Source: Ophiura sarsii
Lineage: Eukaryota > Echinodermata > Ophiuroidea > Amphilepidida > Ophiuridae
Direction of reading: 5' to 3'
Assembly: GCA_035610835.1 (NCBI GenBank)
Contig: JAYJML010000119.1
Span: 35,540-99,539, forward strand
Length of the DNA: 64,000 nt
Shown: in pieces, positions 11,465 through 20,956 of the stretch
Layout of the letters: each line of letters begins with the position of its first letter
How positions within the stretch are numbered: the first letter of the stretch is position 1
Position numbers and translations under genes: made by a program
Notes under the pieces: generated by a model
The model's input: the letters and a program-made list of their open reading frames with translations, nothing else
What the model was told of the DNA's origin: nothing
Databases searched by the model: none

Positions 11465-11481
11465 GAGTCCAGCCGGGGGCG
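11408..11481 (+). tRNA. tRNA-Asn (GTT), possibly degenerate
   Basis: The 74-nt sequence has the asparagine body: D-arm TGGCGCAATTGGTTAGCGCG, anticodon stem-loop TTCGGCTGTTAACCGAA with GTT, AAGGTT before the T-arm, and GGTTCGAGTCC as the B box. A run of five T at 11489-11493 is a good pol III terminator. Two weaknesses: base 1 is A opposite C72, and the T-stem GGTGG pairs with CCAGC, giving one mismatch. It may be functional or a recent pseudogene. It sits inside the 11.7-kb transposon, so a second copy elsewhere is expected. Confidence 0.8.
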
Positions 11482-12254
11482 TTGTTACTTTTTGCATTTA
11501 ATGCAGATTGACAAACAAATCACAGTAAAAATATAATATTGACAAAATCACAGACCACTTACACAAAAATCGCATCTGCGCATGCTCCTGTCGTGATCGA
11601 AATCCACCACACAAGCAATGGGCGAGTTTTATAAGTGCTAAGCATGAGTATGAATTGTACTGTGTAATCCCTAATAATGGGGTCACTTTTTACAAATGGT
11701 TATATTTTTGCAAAAATTCGGGCTACTTTGTCGCGAACATTTGCTAAAATTGTAGCTATTTTCTCGATAATTGTGCGAAAATTGAGTCTATAATGATCAT
11801 GATGATGAGGCCGCAAATCCTTAGAAATTGGGTACCGTTTTTTCCAAAATCACCCTTCGAAATCATAGGTGTTGCGGCACACCCCGACCAAACCAAACCC
11901 GAGTACACCCCCCCCCCCCCTCACGGGCTTGAATAAACTGTATCGTTTTACAACCCACGGATTTGTCTCTTTTAGTTTGAGAAAATTGTTGCTACCCAAT
12001 TAAATAATAATAATATAAACAGGCATTTAAAGCCGTATTTTAAACCGCAAGGAAACTCAAACGGATGCGCCGCACAAAGATCAAATCAATAAATAAAAAA
12101 TAAAAAGTAGCAGTTAAGAAAACGCTTTACTATTCGAGAGTGGTAGCAGTCCAATTATTATGGAGAGGAGTACGCCCAGGATATCTGGGACAATATTATT
12201 TTTTTCAAATCTCTTTCATCTGTTTCAGAACCGGTGAGTCATAACAATATATTG
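11482..12254. other. Repeat-like sequence related to 58.6-58.85 kb
   Basis: 11700-11935 (TTTTTGCAAAAATT, GCGAAAATTG, CCAAACCGAG-type phrases and a C-run at 11910-11920) resembles 58640-58840, which indicates a shared dispersed repeat. No coding region is supported. Confidence 0.5.
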
Positions 12255-12709
12255 CAGGCCCGTCGGAAGGAATGTGAAAGTAGTACGGCACGAGCGGGGG
12301 TTAGGGGGTGCAACCCCCAATGGGGTTCGAAGGGGCAAAGCCCCTCGTGGGGGTCCAAGGGGGCGAAGCCCCCTTTAAGCTAGCGTTTTTTGGGAAATGA
12401 AATAAAACATTTCATCGTAAAGTTAATAACACTTATAATAAATTATATGGAATAATGATCAACTGTTAAACATTGTGTCCAGTGCAGTAAAGTCATAGAT
12501 TACAGTCTATGATATAGTACAGTATACTATAGGTAGGCTACGTGTTATGCCTTATTATGTTCTCTCGAATATTTTTAATTTTTTGAAGAAAAAAAAATGA
12601 AAAAAAAACTTCTTTTTTTTAAAAACTTTTTTGTAATTTTTTTTTTCCCCCTCCCCGGAAAAGTGGTACGGCAGCTGCCGTACCTGCCGTAGCGGTTCCG
12701 ACGGGCCTG
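12255..12709. mobile_element. hAT-like MITE with CAGGCCCGTCGGAA termini, 8-bp target duplication
   Basis: Left end CAGGCCCGTCGGAAGG and right end TTCCGACGGGCCTG are inverted. ATATATTG flanks both sides (12247-12254 and 12710-12717). The 455-bp body has a cluster of short GC-rich hairpins (GGGGCAAAGCCCC and GGGGGCGAAGCCCCC, 12333-12373) and A/T homopolymers at 12588-12649. CA...TG ends with an 8-bp duplication fit the hAT superfamily. Confidence 0.85.
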
Positions 12710-12717
12710 ATATATTG

Positions 12718-13080
12718 TTAGTAGTAACTTATAATCTTAACCTGTTCACGGGTAGGTGCACCCCCGGGGACCAATGTTAACGATAAAATGATTTGTTATT
12801 AGTAACCAAATAGTCATAACCTTTCTTTTTTTAAATCATTTGCATTTGTTATTTATTCAAGTCTTTTAATATTTGTACCCGTAGGGAGTAGCACCCCCTG
12901 ACTTAATATTTTAGTACTTTAATTCATCCATTTACCCATTCACATGACCTCGCCCGGTGGTCATATCTATTTTGGTTTTCGAGTTATTTATACTTGAAAA
13001 TACCCAAATATTTTGAAGTGGCACCCCCTGAGTCATAGCCAAAAAAACACAACTAAATACAATTTATTGTAAATTATCCA
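12718..13080. other. Unassigned AT-rich sequence with GCACCCCCT phrases
   Basis: Similar short phrases (GTGCACCCCCGGGG, GTAGCACCCCCTGA, GTGGCACCCCCTGA) recur near 12756, 12889 and 13018 and suggest decayed duplication. Nothing coding. Confidence 0.4.
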
Positions 13081-13319
13081 AAACGCTCCGTCAGTCCGAA
13101 GGCCCGCTAGTCCGAAAAAAAACCCAAAACCAAAACACCCCGCCAGTCCGAAGGCCCGTTAGTCCGAATTATTTTTTTCATTTTTCGGACTAGCGGGCCT
13201 TCGGACTGATGGGACTTCGGACTGATGGGCAGCACCCACACAGACAGCTTTTTTTTCTACGATGACTGGTCTTCTCAATTCACAGCACATGTGTTAGTTT
13301 CTTTGTCTGTAAAATGGAG

Positions 13320-13800
13320 ACGGCTACCAAGTATTCTTTGTATGCGATTAAAGTTTTTTTAATACTATTTTTAAATTTGGAAATTTTTGTTTGTAAGTAA
13401 AGCAAATATATATGAATAAATACCATATATTAATTTGACTATAACTAATTAAATAATTTTTCATCCGTTAATCACTGACTTTCCAGCGAACGATCAATTT
13501 TATAGCGTTATAACACTGTCTTTCGATCGAGCGACGATAATTGAATATAAAAACGGTTCAACAATATAATACATATTCTTTGTATGCGATAAAAATTATT
13601 TTCCAAATATTTTCCAATTAAATAAATATTTTCAAACTTTGAAATAGTTTTTGAAATAAAACTTAATTTCTAATATATGCAGATCATAAATTGATTTGAT
13701 TATAACTAGTTAGTTTAACTTGTATTCGTTGTAAAGCGTTAACAACTATCTTTCGATCAAACGACGTGACAACAATCTAATACAAATAATATGCCATCAG
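13320..13800. repeat. Diverged ~242-bp tandem duplication in the right arm of the outer transposon
   Basis: TATTCTTTGTATGCGAT occurs near 13331 and 13573, and each is followed at similar spacing by TTTCGATC(G/A)A(G/A)CGACG near 13520 and 13750. The copies are well diverged, so the duplication is old and predates the nested insertions. Confidence 0.65.
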
Positions 13801-14121
13801 CGCAAAGAAGGGCGACTCAAAAAATCTCATACCGTCAGTAGCGTTGGTTGAACGCTAGAATAAACGGGAGTGTCTTATTTGCTCGTCCAATCAGTAGTTC
13901 TTATCTATGGATATCTTTGATAAAATCATCCAAACAAATGATGTAACAATCCTTTTTATTGGCCGAAACCGATTAAAGCTGCAATATTTACACTGTTTCG
14001 TCCAATCCAGAAATTCGACAATGGTGCTCAGCAAACTGAATACTAAGAAATCTGGTCTCTAATGTGCCGCGACGCTAAGGCGTCACGGCAAAAAGTGTTA
14101 AACTAACTGGGAAAACCTATA

Positions 14122-14400
14122 GTTGAGAGGGGGTAAACTACTAACCTAAGACCCCCCTCTCAAATGTCCTAAAAATCAGTTTTAGATGCAAGAGGATAGT
14201 GGATAAGTTGTTTAGAGTGGATGAGGGATCATTTGAATCCATTTTGGCACCAAAATTCCAAGGGTCTTAGGTTAGTAGTTGAGAGGGGGGTAAACTACTA
14301 ACCTAAGACCCCCTCTCAAATATCCTAAAAATCAGTTTTAGATACAAGAGGATAGTGGATAAGTTGTTTAGAGTGGATGAGGGATCATTTGAATCCATTC
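14122..14400. repeat. ~160-bp satellite, right part
   Basis: The remainder of the interrupted unit and a further unit (starting 14264) continue the array of 1-666, ending inside a unit at about 14400 where a different dispersed repeat (14400-14490) begins. Continuity across the transposon shows the array is older than the insertion. Confidence 0.9.
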
Positions 14401-14495
14401 TGCAAAAAAATGTTACTTATATAAAGATTAAATGAATATTGACGAAGTTACGGCAGTTTTACGGAGGCTGTACCTGAGAGTCTACACCCCCTTAA
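14400..14495. repeat. Dispersed repeat R, copy 1
   Basis: The phrases AAAGATTAAATGAATATTGA, AAGTTACGGCAGTTTTACGG and GGCTGTACCTGAGAGTC recur at 18950-19010 and, split by an element, at 17040-17131 plus 19269-19340. Confidence 0.8.
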
Positions 14496-14605
14496 AGTGT
14501 TCTGAAGTGATGATTTCTAATTACAGTGGGCATTTTCTTATGCATAACATAGGGGAGGGGGTGATTACATAGGCCATCCCCCATGATCAACTATTAGGGA
14601 TATCC

Positions 14606-14817
14606 AGTGGCGGCGCCAGCGTCATAATTTATTTTGAGGGGATGGCAAAAGGGGGGGGGGGATTTTTTTGTAGGGGGTGCATGAAGGGTTTTTTAACATT
14701 TGAATATTTGGTATGAAAATGTGCGCTTTCATGCAAAATTACCATTATGCTAAAATTGTCAAGTTTTAACTATATTGATTTTGGGGGGGGGGAAGTGGGG
14801 GCAGTAGTGCCGCCACT
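14606..14817. mobile_element. hAT-like MITE flanked by GGATATCC
   Basis: Ends AGTGGCGGC and GCCGCCACT are inverted; with the flanking C/G the termini read CAGTGGCGG. GGATATCC is present on both sides (14598-14605 and 14818-14825). The 212-bp body contains G-runs at 14651-14660 and 14783-14791. The right junction of this MITE is the seed of the 58-bp array that follows. Because GGATATCC is palindromic, the exact boundary is ambiguous by a base or so. Confidence 0.8.
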
Positions 14818-16718
14818 GGATATCCACCATCCATCCCTCCCCACACCGTATTACGCATATATCAAGCAAAGTGGGGGCAGTAGTCCCGCCACTGGATATC
14901 CACCATCCATCCCTCCCCACACCGGATTACGCATACAGTAGTGCCGCCACTGGATATCCACCATCCATCCCTCCCACACCGGATTACGCATAGTGCCGCC
15001 ACTGGATATCCACCATCCATCCCTCCCCACACCGGGTTACGCATACAGTAGTGCCGCCACTGGATGTCCACCATCCATCCCTCCCCACACCGGGTTACGC
15101 ATACAGTAGTGCCGCCACTGGATATCCACCATCCATCCCTCCCCACACCGGATTACGCATATAGTAGTGCCGCCACTGGATATCCACCATCCATCCCTCC
15201 CCACACCGGATTACGCATACAGTAGTGCCGCCACTGGATATCCACCATCCATCCCTCCCCACACTGGATATCCACCATCCATCCCTCCCCACACCGGATT
15301 ACGCATACAGTAGTGCCGCCACTGGATATCCACCATCCATCCCTCCCCACACCGGATTACGCATACAGTAGTGCCGCCACTGGATATCCACCATCCATCC
15401 CTCCCACACCGGATTACGCATACAGTAGTGCCGCCACTGGATATCCACCATCCATCCCTCCCCACACCGGGTTACGCATATAGTAGTGCCGCCACTGGAT
15501 ATCCACCATCCATCCCTCCCCACACCGGGTTACGCATACAGTAGTGCCGCCACTGGATGTCCACCATCCATCCCTCCCCACACCGGGTTACGCATACAGT
15601 AGTGCCGCCACTGGATATCCACCATCCATCCCTCCCACACCGGATTACGCATAGTGCCGCCACTGGATATCCACCATCCATCCCTCCCCACACCGGGTTA
15701 CGCATACAGTAGTGCCGCCACTGGATGTCCACCATCCATCCCTCCCCACACCGGGTTACGCATACAGTAGTGCCGCCACTGGATATCCACCATCCATCCC
15801 TCCCCACACCGGATTACGCATATAGTAGTGCCGCCACTGGATATCCACCATCCATCCCTCCCCACACCGGATTACGCATACAGTAGTGCCGCCACTGGAT
15901 ATCCACCATCCATCCCTCCCCACACTGGATATCCACCATCCATCCCTCCCCACACCGGATTACGCATACAGTAGTGCCGCCACTGGATATCCACCATCCA
16001 TCCCTCCCCACACCGGATTACGCATACAGTAGTGCCGCCACTGGATATCCACCATCCATCCCTCCCACACCGGATTACGCATACAGTAGTGCCGCCACTG
16101 GATATCCACCATCCATCCCTCCCCACACCGGGTTACGCATATAGTAGTGCCGCCACTGGATATCCACCATCCATCCCTCCCCACACCGGGTTACGCATAC
16201 AGTAGTGCCGCCACTGGATGTCCACCATCCATCCCTCCCCACACCGGGTTACGCATACAGTAGTGCCGCCACTGGATATCCACCATCCATCCCTCCCCAC
16301 ACCGGATTACGCATATAGTAGTGCCGCCACTGGATATCCACCATCCATCCCTCCCCACACCGGATTACGCATACAGTAGTGCCGCCACTGGATATCCACC
16401 ATCCATCCCTCCCCACACTGGATATCCACCATCCATCCCTCCCCACACCGGATTACGCATACAGTAGTGCCGCCACTGGATATCCACCATCCATCCCTCC
16501 CTACACCGGGTTACGCATACAGTAGTGCCGCCACTGGATATCCACCATCCATCCCTCCCCACACCGGATTACGCATACAGTAGTGCCGCCACTGGATATC
16601 CACCATCCATCCATCCCCACACCGGATTACGCATACAGTAGTGCCGCCACTGGATATCCACCATCCATCCCTCCCCACACCGGATTACGCATACAGTAGT
16701 GCCGCCACTGGATATCCA
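14818..16718. repeat. 58-bp minisatellite array with 661-bp higher-order period
   Basis: About 32 units of 58 bp run from CAGTAGTGCCGCCACTGG through ATATCCACCATCCATCCC to CCGGATTACGCATA. Each unit contains the right TIR of the adjacent MITE (GCCGCCACT), its target site and downstream flank. Landmark variants recur exactly 661 bp apart: the shortened junction GCATAGTGCCGCC at 14990 and 15651, and the truncated unit CACACTGGATATCC near 15262 and 15923. The first unit, 14818-14880, still has unique flank. Reverse-strand ORFs of 60-110 codons are by-products, since 58 bp changes frame every unit. Confidence 0.97.
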
Positions 16719-17131
16719 GCATGTCAATAGAGGGTGGTCATGGTCAAAACCGTTGTTTTTAAATTTAACAACAAACCACCCATTTGTGCGTCTTTGTCGT
16801 GTTGAAGTTTTCTCTGCAAGGGTCTAAATTTCTCCGAAATAGCTTATATTTGGTAAATAAAAATTCCATTAAATGGATAGGGGCGGTCTTAAAGAAAGAG
16901 GCATGTTTTGTAATTTTTCTGGAATGGGAAGTAAGTTAAATCATCTGTTTAATACCAATATACCATATACAACCGAAAAATAGATAACTATCCTCTAACT
17001 TTAAACGGCATAGCGTATGCCCAAGATAATTCCATTTATCAATTTCATGATCATGGTTGGATATTCCATTTATCAATTTCATGATCATGGTTGGATTCAT
17101 TGAACCCTTTTCTTCCAAAAAAAAGTATATA
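16719..17131. repeat. Unassigned sequence, then left part of dispersed repeat R with a 36-bp duplication
   Basis: A 36-bp block (ATTCCATTTATCAATTTC to GGTTGGA) is tandemly doubled at about 17029-17096. From there to 17131 the sequence matches 18885-18943, which is the other side of the empty site described for the element at 17132. Confidence 0.7.
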
Positions 17132-17617
17132 CCGTACTGACGCATGTATAGTCCCACCCTTTTGTTACCCCAAAATATACGTAAATTAGGGGGTGGGACT
17201 TAAATCGGGTGCCCATGTGTGCATGAAAATTAAAATCTTACAAATTTTACAATTTGAACTAACAAATTTTAGTAACAAAACACAAGGAAATACGGACAAT
17301 AATTCGCTCACTACTCATGATGGATTTCATAATTGGTTACATCTTCTTACGATCGCGCGCCATTTTGTTATGATTCCTTGTATCCGTGGTGCACCACTAG
17401 TTTTATTCCAAGTCATTTTTATTGGCTCCTTTTCGTAACACTCGGCGGCACGAGAACAAGACTATATATCAGAAGTGACGTCATGATTATAACAACTCCG
17501 ACTTGCGCAGAAATCCGCCATTTTGTTCTAATTTTAAACCTAAGTGTAAAGCAATGGCAATTTTGACTCTAACAAAAAGAAATATTAACTGCCGACCGGG
17601 CTGCCGATACTTAGGCA

Positions 17618-18495
17618 CAAAAAAAAAGTTGTTTGTTTGTCCACGTCCGACCGACCGTGTACCTAGGTGCCGACCGTATTACTTTTTATTTTCGATAATT
17701 TTTTTAAAACAACTTTTTGAGCAATTTGAATGGCCAAACGGACCGTTTTTATTCCTTATTTTGTATGATATCGTCATTCTGGTATTTGCAACACCATCCC
17801 CAATGCGCAATCCCGTGTAAACACGATGTTTAATGCATGAACTTGGCACCCCGCGGGACTATTAAAAGGACTAAATGAAAATCAGTGATCGCACGTGCAA
17901 GTGATGTCATTTTTATACTAAAAACGCAGTGTGAGAAAATATGAAAAATCTAGTTACAGTTAATATTTGTTCCCAAAATGTTGCTCAACAGCATGAATAT
18001 TAATTTCAACATAGTATAAAACAATCTTTGGGGTAGTTAGTGCGGGGAAAATAGATTTAGCAATACTTTCACGTATATATTTCTAGCAAAACTTCAACAC
18101 AACGTTATTTCACTTTGTGCAACATTCAATCACAATGGCGGCGTCCTACGGTATCTGCGCATTGCAAACTCAGTACAAAAATAATATTTGATCGAGTTTG
18201 TAGTGTTGCAACCAATGCGACAATATTGGAACTTTAAATTGACAATCTGCCCCATCCCCAGCAGGAGAAAGAGATCAAAATCAGCAGTGTGAAGAGTAAA
18301 GCAACAATGTCGCAAGCTTATGAAAAGTGAGGTGTTTTGGTGTGTGTTTGGACTTTAATTCACAGTATTCATGCAGAATTTATATTCCCAAATACAATAT
18401 CCGTATTAAAAAAATATTAAAAAAAATTTAAAAAAATCCGACCTACCGACCCTACCTTTTGAGGACCCTCTATGGACAAACAAACATGTGTTTTT
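17618..18495. mobile_element. Inverted-repeat element with GTTTGTTTGTCC ends
   Basis: GTTGTTTGTTTGTCCACGTC near 17629, followed by CGACCGACCG, is mirrored by GGACAAACAAACATGTG near 18473-18489 preceded by a CCGACCTACCGACCCTACC phrase. A related pair with GTTTGTTTGCC ends is at 28436-28705. Non-coding; target duplication not clear. Confidence 0.55.
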
Positions 18496-18599
18496 TTCCC
18501 AAAAATGGTGATTTTCATGATTTTGGCGGTAAAAAATCACAATTTGTGGCACCTTTTGGTCTGTAACTCAAAAAATAAAAATTAAGATATTAAAAAAAA

Positions 18600-18780
18600 A
18601 AACGCTCCTGGGGAATGTTATCATTTGTATTATATTTAAACACTGTTAATTGTTATTTTGATGTATTTTGTATTTATGTATGTATCGAAATGAGGGCCTG
18701 CTTGGAAAGCAGTGCAAGTCACTGAAGCATATTACCCTCAATAAAGAAAGCATTAATAATAAATAAAATAAATCAGGATT
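18600..18780 (+). mobile_element. LINE 3' end fragment
   Basis: The segment GAGGGCCTGCTTGGAAAGCA followed by AATAAA and a tail of AATAATAAATAAAATAAAT is characteristic of the 3' untranslated end of CR1/L2-type LINEs. No coding part remains. This is recognition by pattern only. Confidence 0.55.
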
Positions 18781-18884
18781 ACAATAAAACTAGTATGACA
18801 AAATTTAACAAAATATATTTTGAGTTATCTTTTCCAAACCTAAAATGGGTCAAAAAAGGTGTTTTTTATTAAAAAAAATCAAAA

Positions 18885-19020
18885 TGGTCAATTTCATTAT
18901 CATGGTTGGATTCATTGAACCCTTTTCTGCAAAAAACTGTATACCTTTATAAAGATTAAACGAATATTGAAGAAGTTACGGCAGTTTTACGGAGGCTGTA
19001 CCTGAGAGTCCACACCCCCC
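18885..19020. repeat. Dispersed repeat R, copy 2 (empty site)
   Basis: It is continuous across the TATACC point where the copy at 17040-17131/19269-19340 is interrupted by the CCGTACTG element. It continues with AAGTTACGGCAGTTTTACGG and a CCTGAGAGTC phrase. Confidence 0.8.
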
Positions 19021-19339
19021 TTAATACGCACGTATTAGAATGATCCGTGTCACATAAGAGAAATTGCACGGGGATAACTCATGCCTACTTTTAATCAAGT
19101 TCAATGATGTTTGAGTCCGGCTGAGTTACTGAAAGTAATTTTTCTAAGACTTGTACACTACTTTTTACCCCTGGGACTTAAGACGGGTGCCCATCCTAGT
19201 CTGAGATATAAGCTCAATTAGGGGGTGGGACTTAAATAGAGTATGGGACTATACACGCGTCAGTACGGTACTTTTAAATAGATTAAATGAATAATGAAGA
19301 AGTTACGGCAGTTTTACAGAGGCTATACCTGAGGGTTCA

Positions 19340-20956
19340 CAAATAGCTATAACCTTAAGCTATTTATATATTTTAGATATTTGGATAATGATGTTTGGAT
19401 ATTACGCTATTTAGCTATTTAATTAGATATTATCTTAATAGCCAAAATATCCGATATTGATATAAATGATAAGGTCGTTCTTTTTAAGTCCAATCTACAA
19501 TAACAAAGCTCCATCAAATTCTAAATTGTTGAGGTATCTGTGGCTGTCTCTTAATATTGCATTGTGGGACCGATAGCTGAAATATATTATGGGTCGTTCT
19601 TTAAAAGGCCCGTCAATTTAGTTACAGACTTACGCTACGTTCTTTAAAAGCCACGCTCTATGCATTGTGGGACTGAATTTAGGTAGGCTACAAATATCTT
19701 GGTATCTGCGGCTGCCTCTTAAAAATGCATTGTGGGACGGGTTGTAGGTTGGCCACAGTTTGCGTCACATATGCCTTATGACCGTATGCATATATGATAG
19801 ACTGTAAAACGGAGTGAATAGGGACATGGGGGCCACAAACTGGCCGGGTGACATTTAAAAAACTTTTCCCATTGTTGTCCCTATTCACCCCCATGTCCCT
19901 ATTCACCCCGTTTACGGTAAATCAAATGGTCAAAATCCTTTGCGGTTTGGACTGGTGAGGCTTTTATATCATACAACCGGAAAACGTCACATTTAGAGTG
20001 AAAATAACCTTAAAAATGCCTTTCTCTTGACATTTATAGTGAAAATAATCCTTTATAAAAATGTCTTTCTCTTCTTTGGCAAAAACGAGGACAAAATTGT
20101 GTGTGAAAAAAACTGTTTTTTTGGTTTTCAATGACTATCATTTCAAACCCCCTTTTCAAAGACACTTCATACATACATTAAATAAATAAAAACTGGTTCC
20201 TCCCAACAGTAGCAGGCGTTTATGGTCCTGTGTTATTTGTTACCATGTTACCATGATTAAATCCATACTGTGATGTTTTTTCCTCTTAGAAAAATACCCC
20301 TTTTTCGAATTTTGCAGAGACAAATTCATAAAATACACCCTATTTTCATGATTTTGCTGTCCTCGCTGACAATCGAAAATAAACCCCTTTTTCCGCGATT
20401 CTTAGAACAGTCATGGTTACCAACTTTTGTGTTGAGTTGGGTGGGGGGCCGGGACAATATCAATTGAAATCGACAAAAACTTACCAATACCAACAATTTG
20501 TCCACATTTTTTTTATCTGGATAAGTTGTACAACTAGAATTTCTTGAAAAAATACAGTCTCTATGCAGAATTGTATAATAAGGCATGCTCCAATTTTGAT
20601 CGGACTTGCTGCATCTTTTGTCTTTTGATAAGACAAGAAAAAAAGTAAATTACCACCTTGGGGTCAAAAGTTTAAAAAAAGGTCACTTTGGGTCATTGAA
20701 CTATACAGGGTGGTTCAATAAAACGTTGACAGTTTTTCAAAGCCATATTTTTCGAAATTGTGGGATTTTTAAATATATTTTTTACATATTCCTCAAAAAT
20801 ATCATCTTGGCCATCTATGCTGAAAATATCGTTACAAATAACCTTATGGTTGCAAAATAACAGCTATTTGAACAAAGTCTGTCCCATTTCACTCTGTCCA
20901 CAGGTACTGATTTCGCTTTGTTTCTGTTCAGAATGGTACCAAAGGCATGAAACTTT
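19340..20956. other. Decayed repeats, no gene
   Basis: 19360-19480 is low-complexity AT. A diverged ~165-bp duplication ends in GCATTGTGGGAC (about 19559 and 19726, with another at 19662). 19802-19918 is a foldback with GTGAATAGGGACATGGGGG on one side and its complement, doubled, on the other. Reading frames at 20270-20975 have no recognisable domain. TATACAGGGTGGTTCAATAA near 20701 looks like a transposon terminus, but I could not find its partner. Confidence 0.45.

Larger units (their letters stand above)
1567..13237. mobile_element. 11.7-kb DNA transposon with 54-bp TIRs and 8-bp target duplication
   Basis: 1567-1620 is the inverted complement of 13184-13237 with differences only near the tips. 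Both ends are flanked by ACACAGAC (1559-1566 and 13238-13245), an 8-bp target duplication. Ends begin GGG. Subterminal regions (1567-1775 and 13080-13237) are packed with a ~15-bp motif of the type GCCCGTCAGTCCGAA. hAT, P and Merlin all make 8-bp duplications; a GG start would fit Merlin best, but the superfamily is unassigned. No transposase is recognisable inside, so it is non-autonomous or decayed, and much of its length is later insertions. Confidence 0.75.
667..14119. mobile_element. TA-flanked DNA transposon with 30-bp perfect TIRs (outer element of the nest)
   Basis: 667-696 is the perfect inverted complement of 14090-14119 (starts TAGGTTTTCCCAGTTAGT). Both ends abut TA (665-666 and 14120-14121), and removing the element restores a continuous satellite unit of normal length (about 156 bp). 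The TIR continues with GCCGTGACGC on the right (rc of 14080-14089); on the left these ten bases appear only at 1424-1433, after a ~727-bp insertion. Without nested insertions the original element would be about 1 kb, so it was a small non-autonomous element. TA target suggests Tc1/mariner-like, but the terminus is not one I recognise. No transposase is seen. Confidence 0.85.
17132..19268. mobile_element. 2.1-kb TA-target element with CCGTACTGACGC TIRs
   Basis: Left end CCGTACTGACGCATGTATAG and the complement of the right end CCGTACTGACGCGTGTATAG are near identical. TA flanks both sides (17130-17131, 19269-19270). Sequences outside the two ends join to give the same order found uninterrupted at 18885-19010, so an empty site is visible within the window. 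Inside are a second inverted-repeat element (17618-18495) and LINE 3' sequence (18600-18780). No transposase is recognised. A truncated reverse copy of the left 400 bp is at 23494-23874. Confidence 0.8.

Noticed and set aside
667..14119. Polinton/Maverick or other giant self-replicating element
   Set aside because: No polymerase, integrase, ATPase or capsid-type frame is visible, and the length is explained by nested insertions.
14862..16562. Series of reverse-strand ORFs (60-111 codons) rich in DGWWISSGGTT-type repeats
   Set aside because: They are translations of the 58-bp array. 58 is not a multiple of 3, so all three frames are read in turn, and there is no start context or domain.
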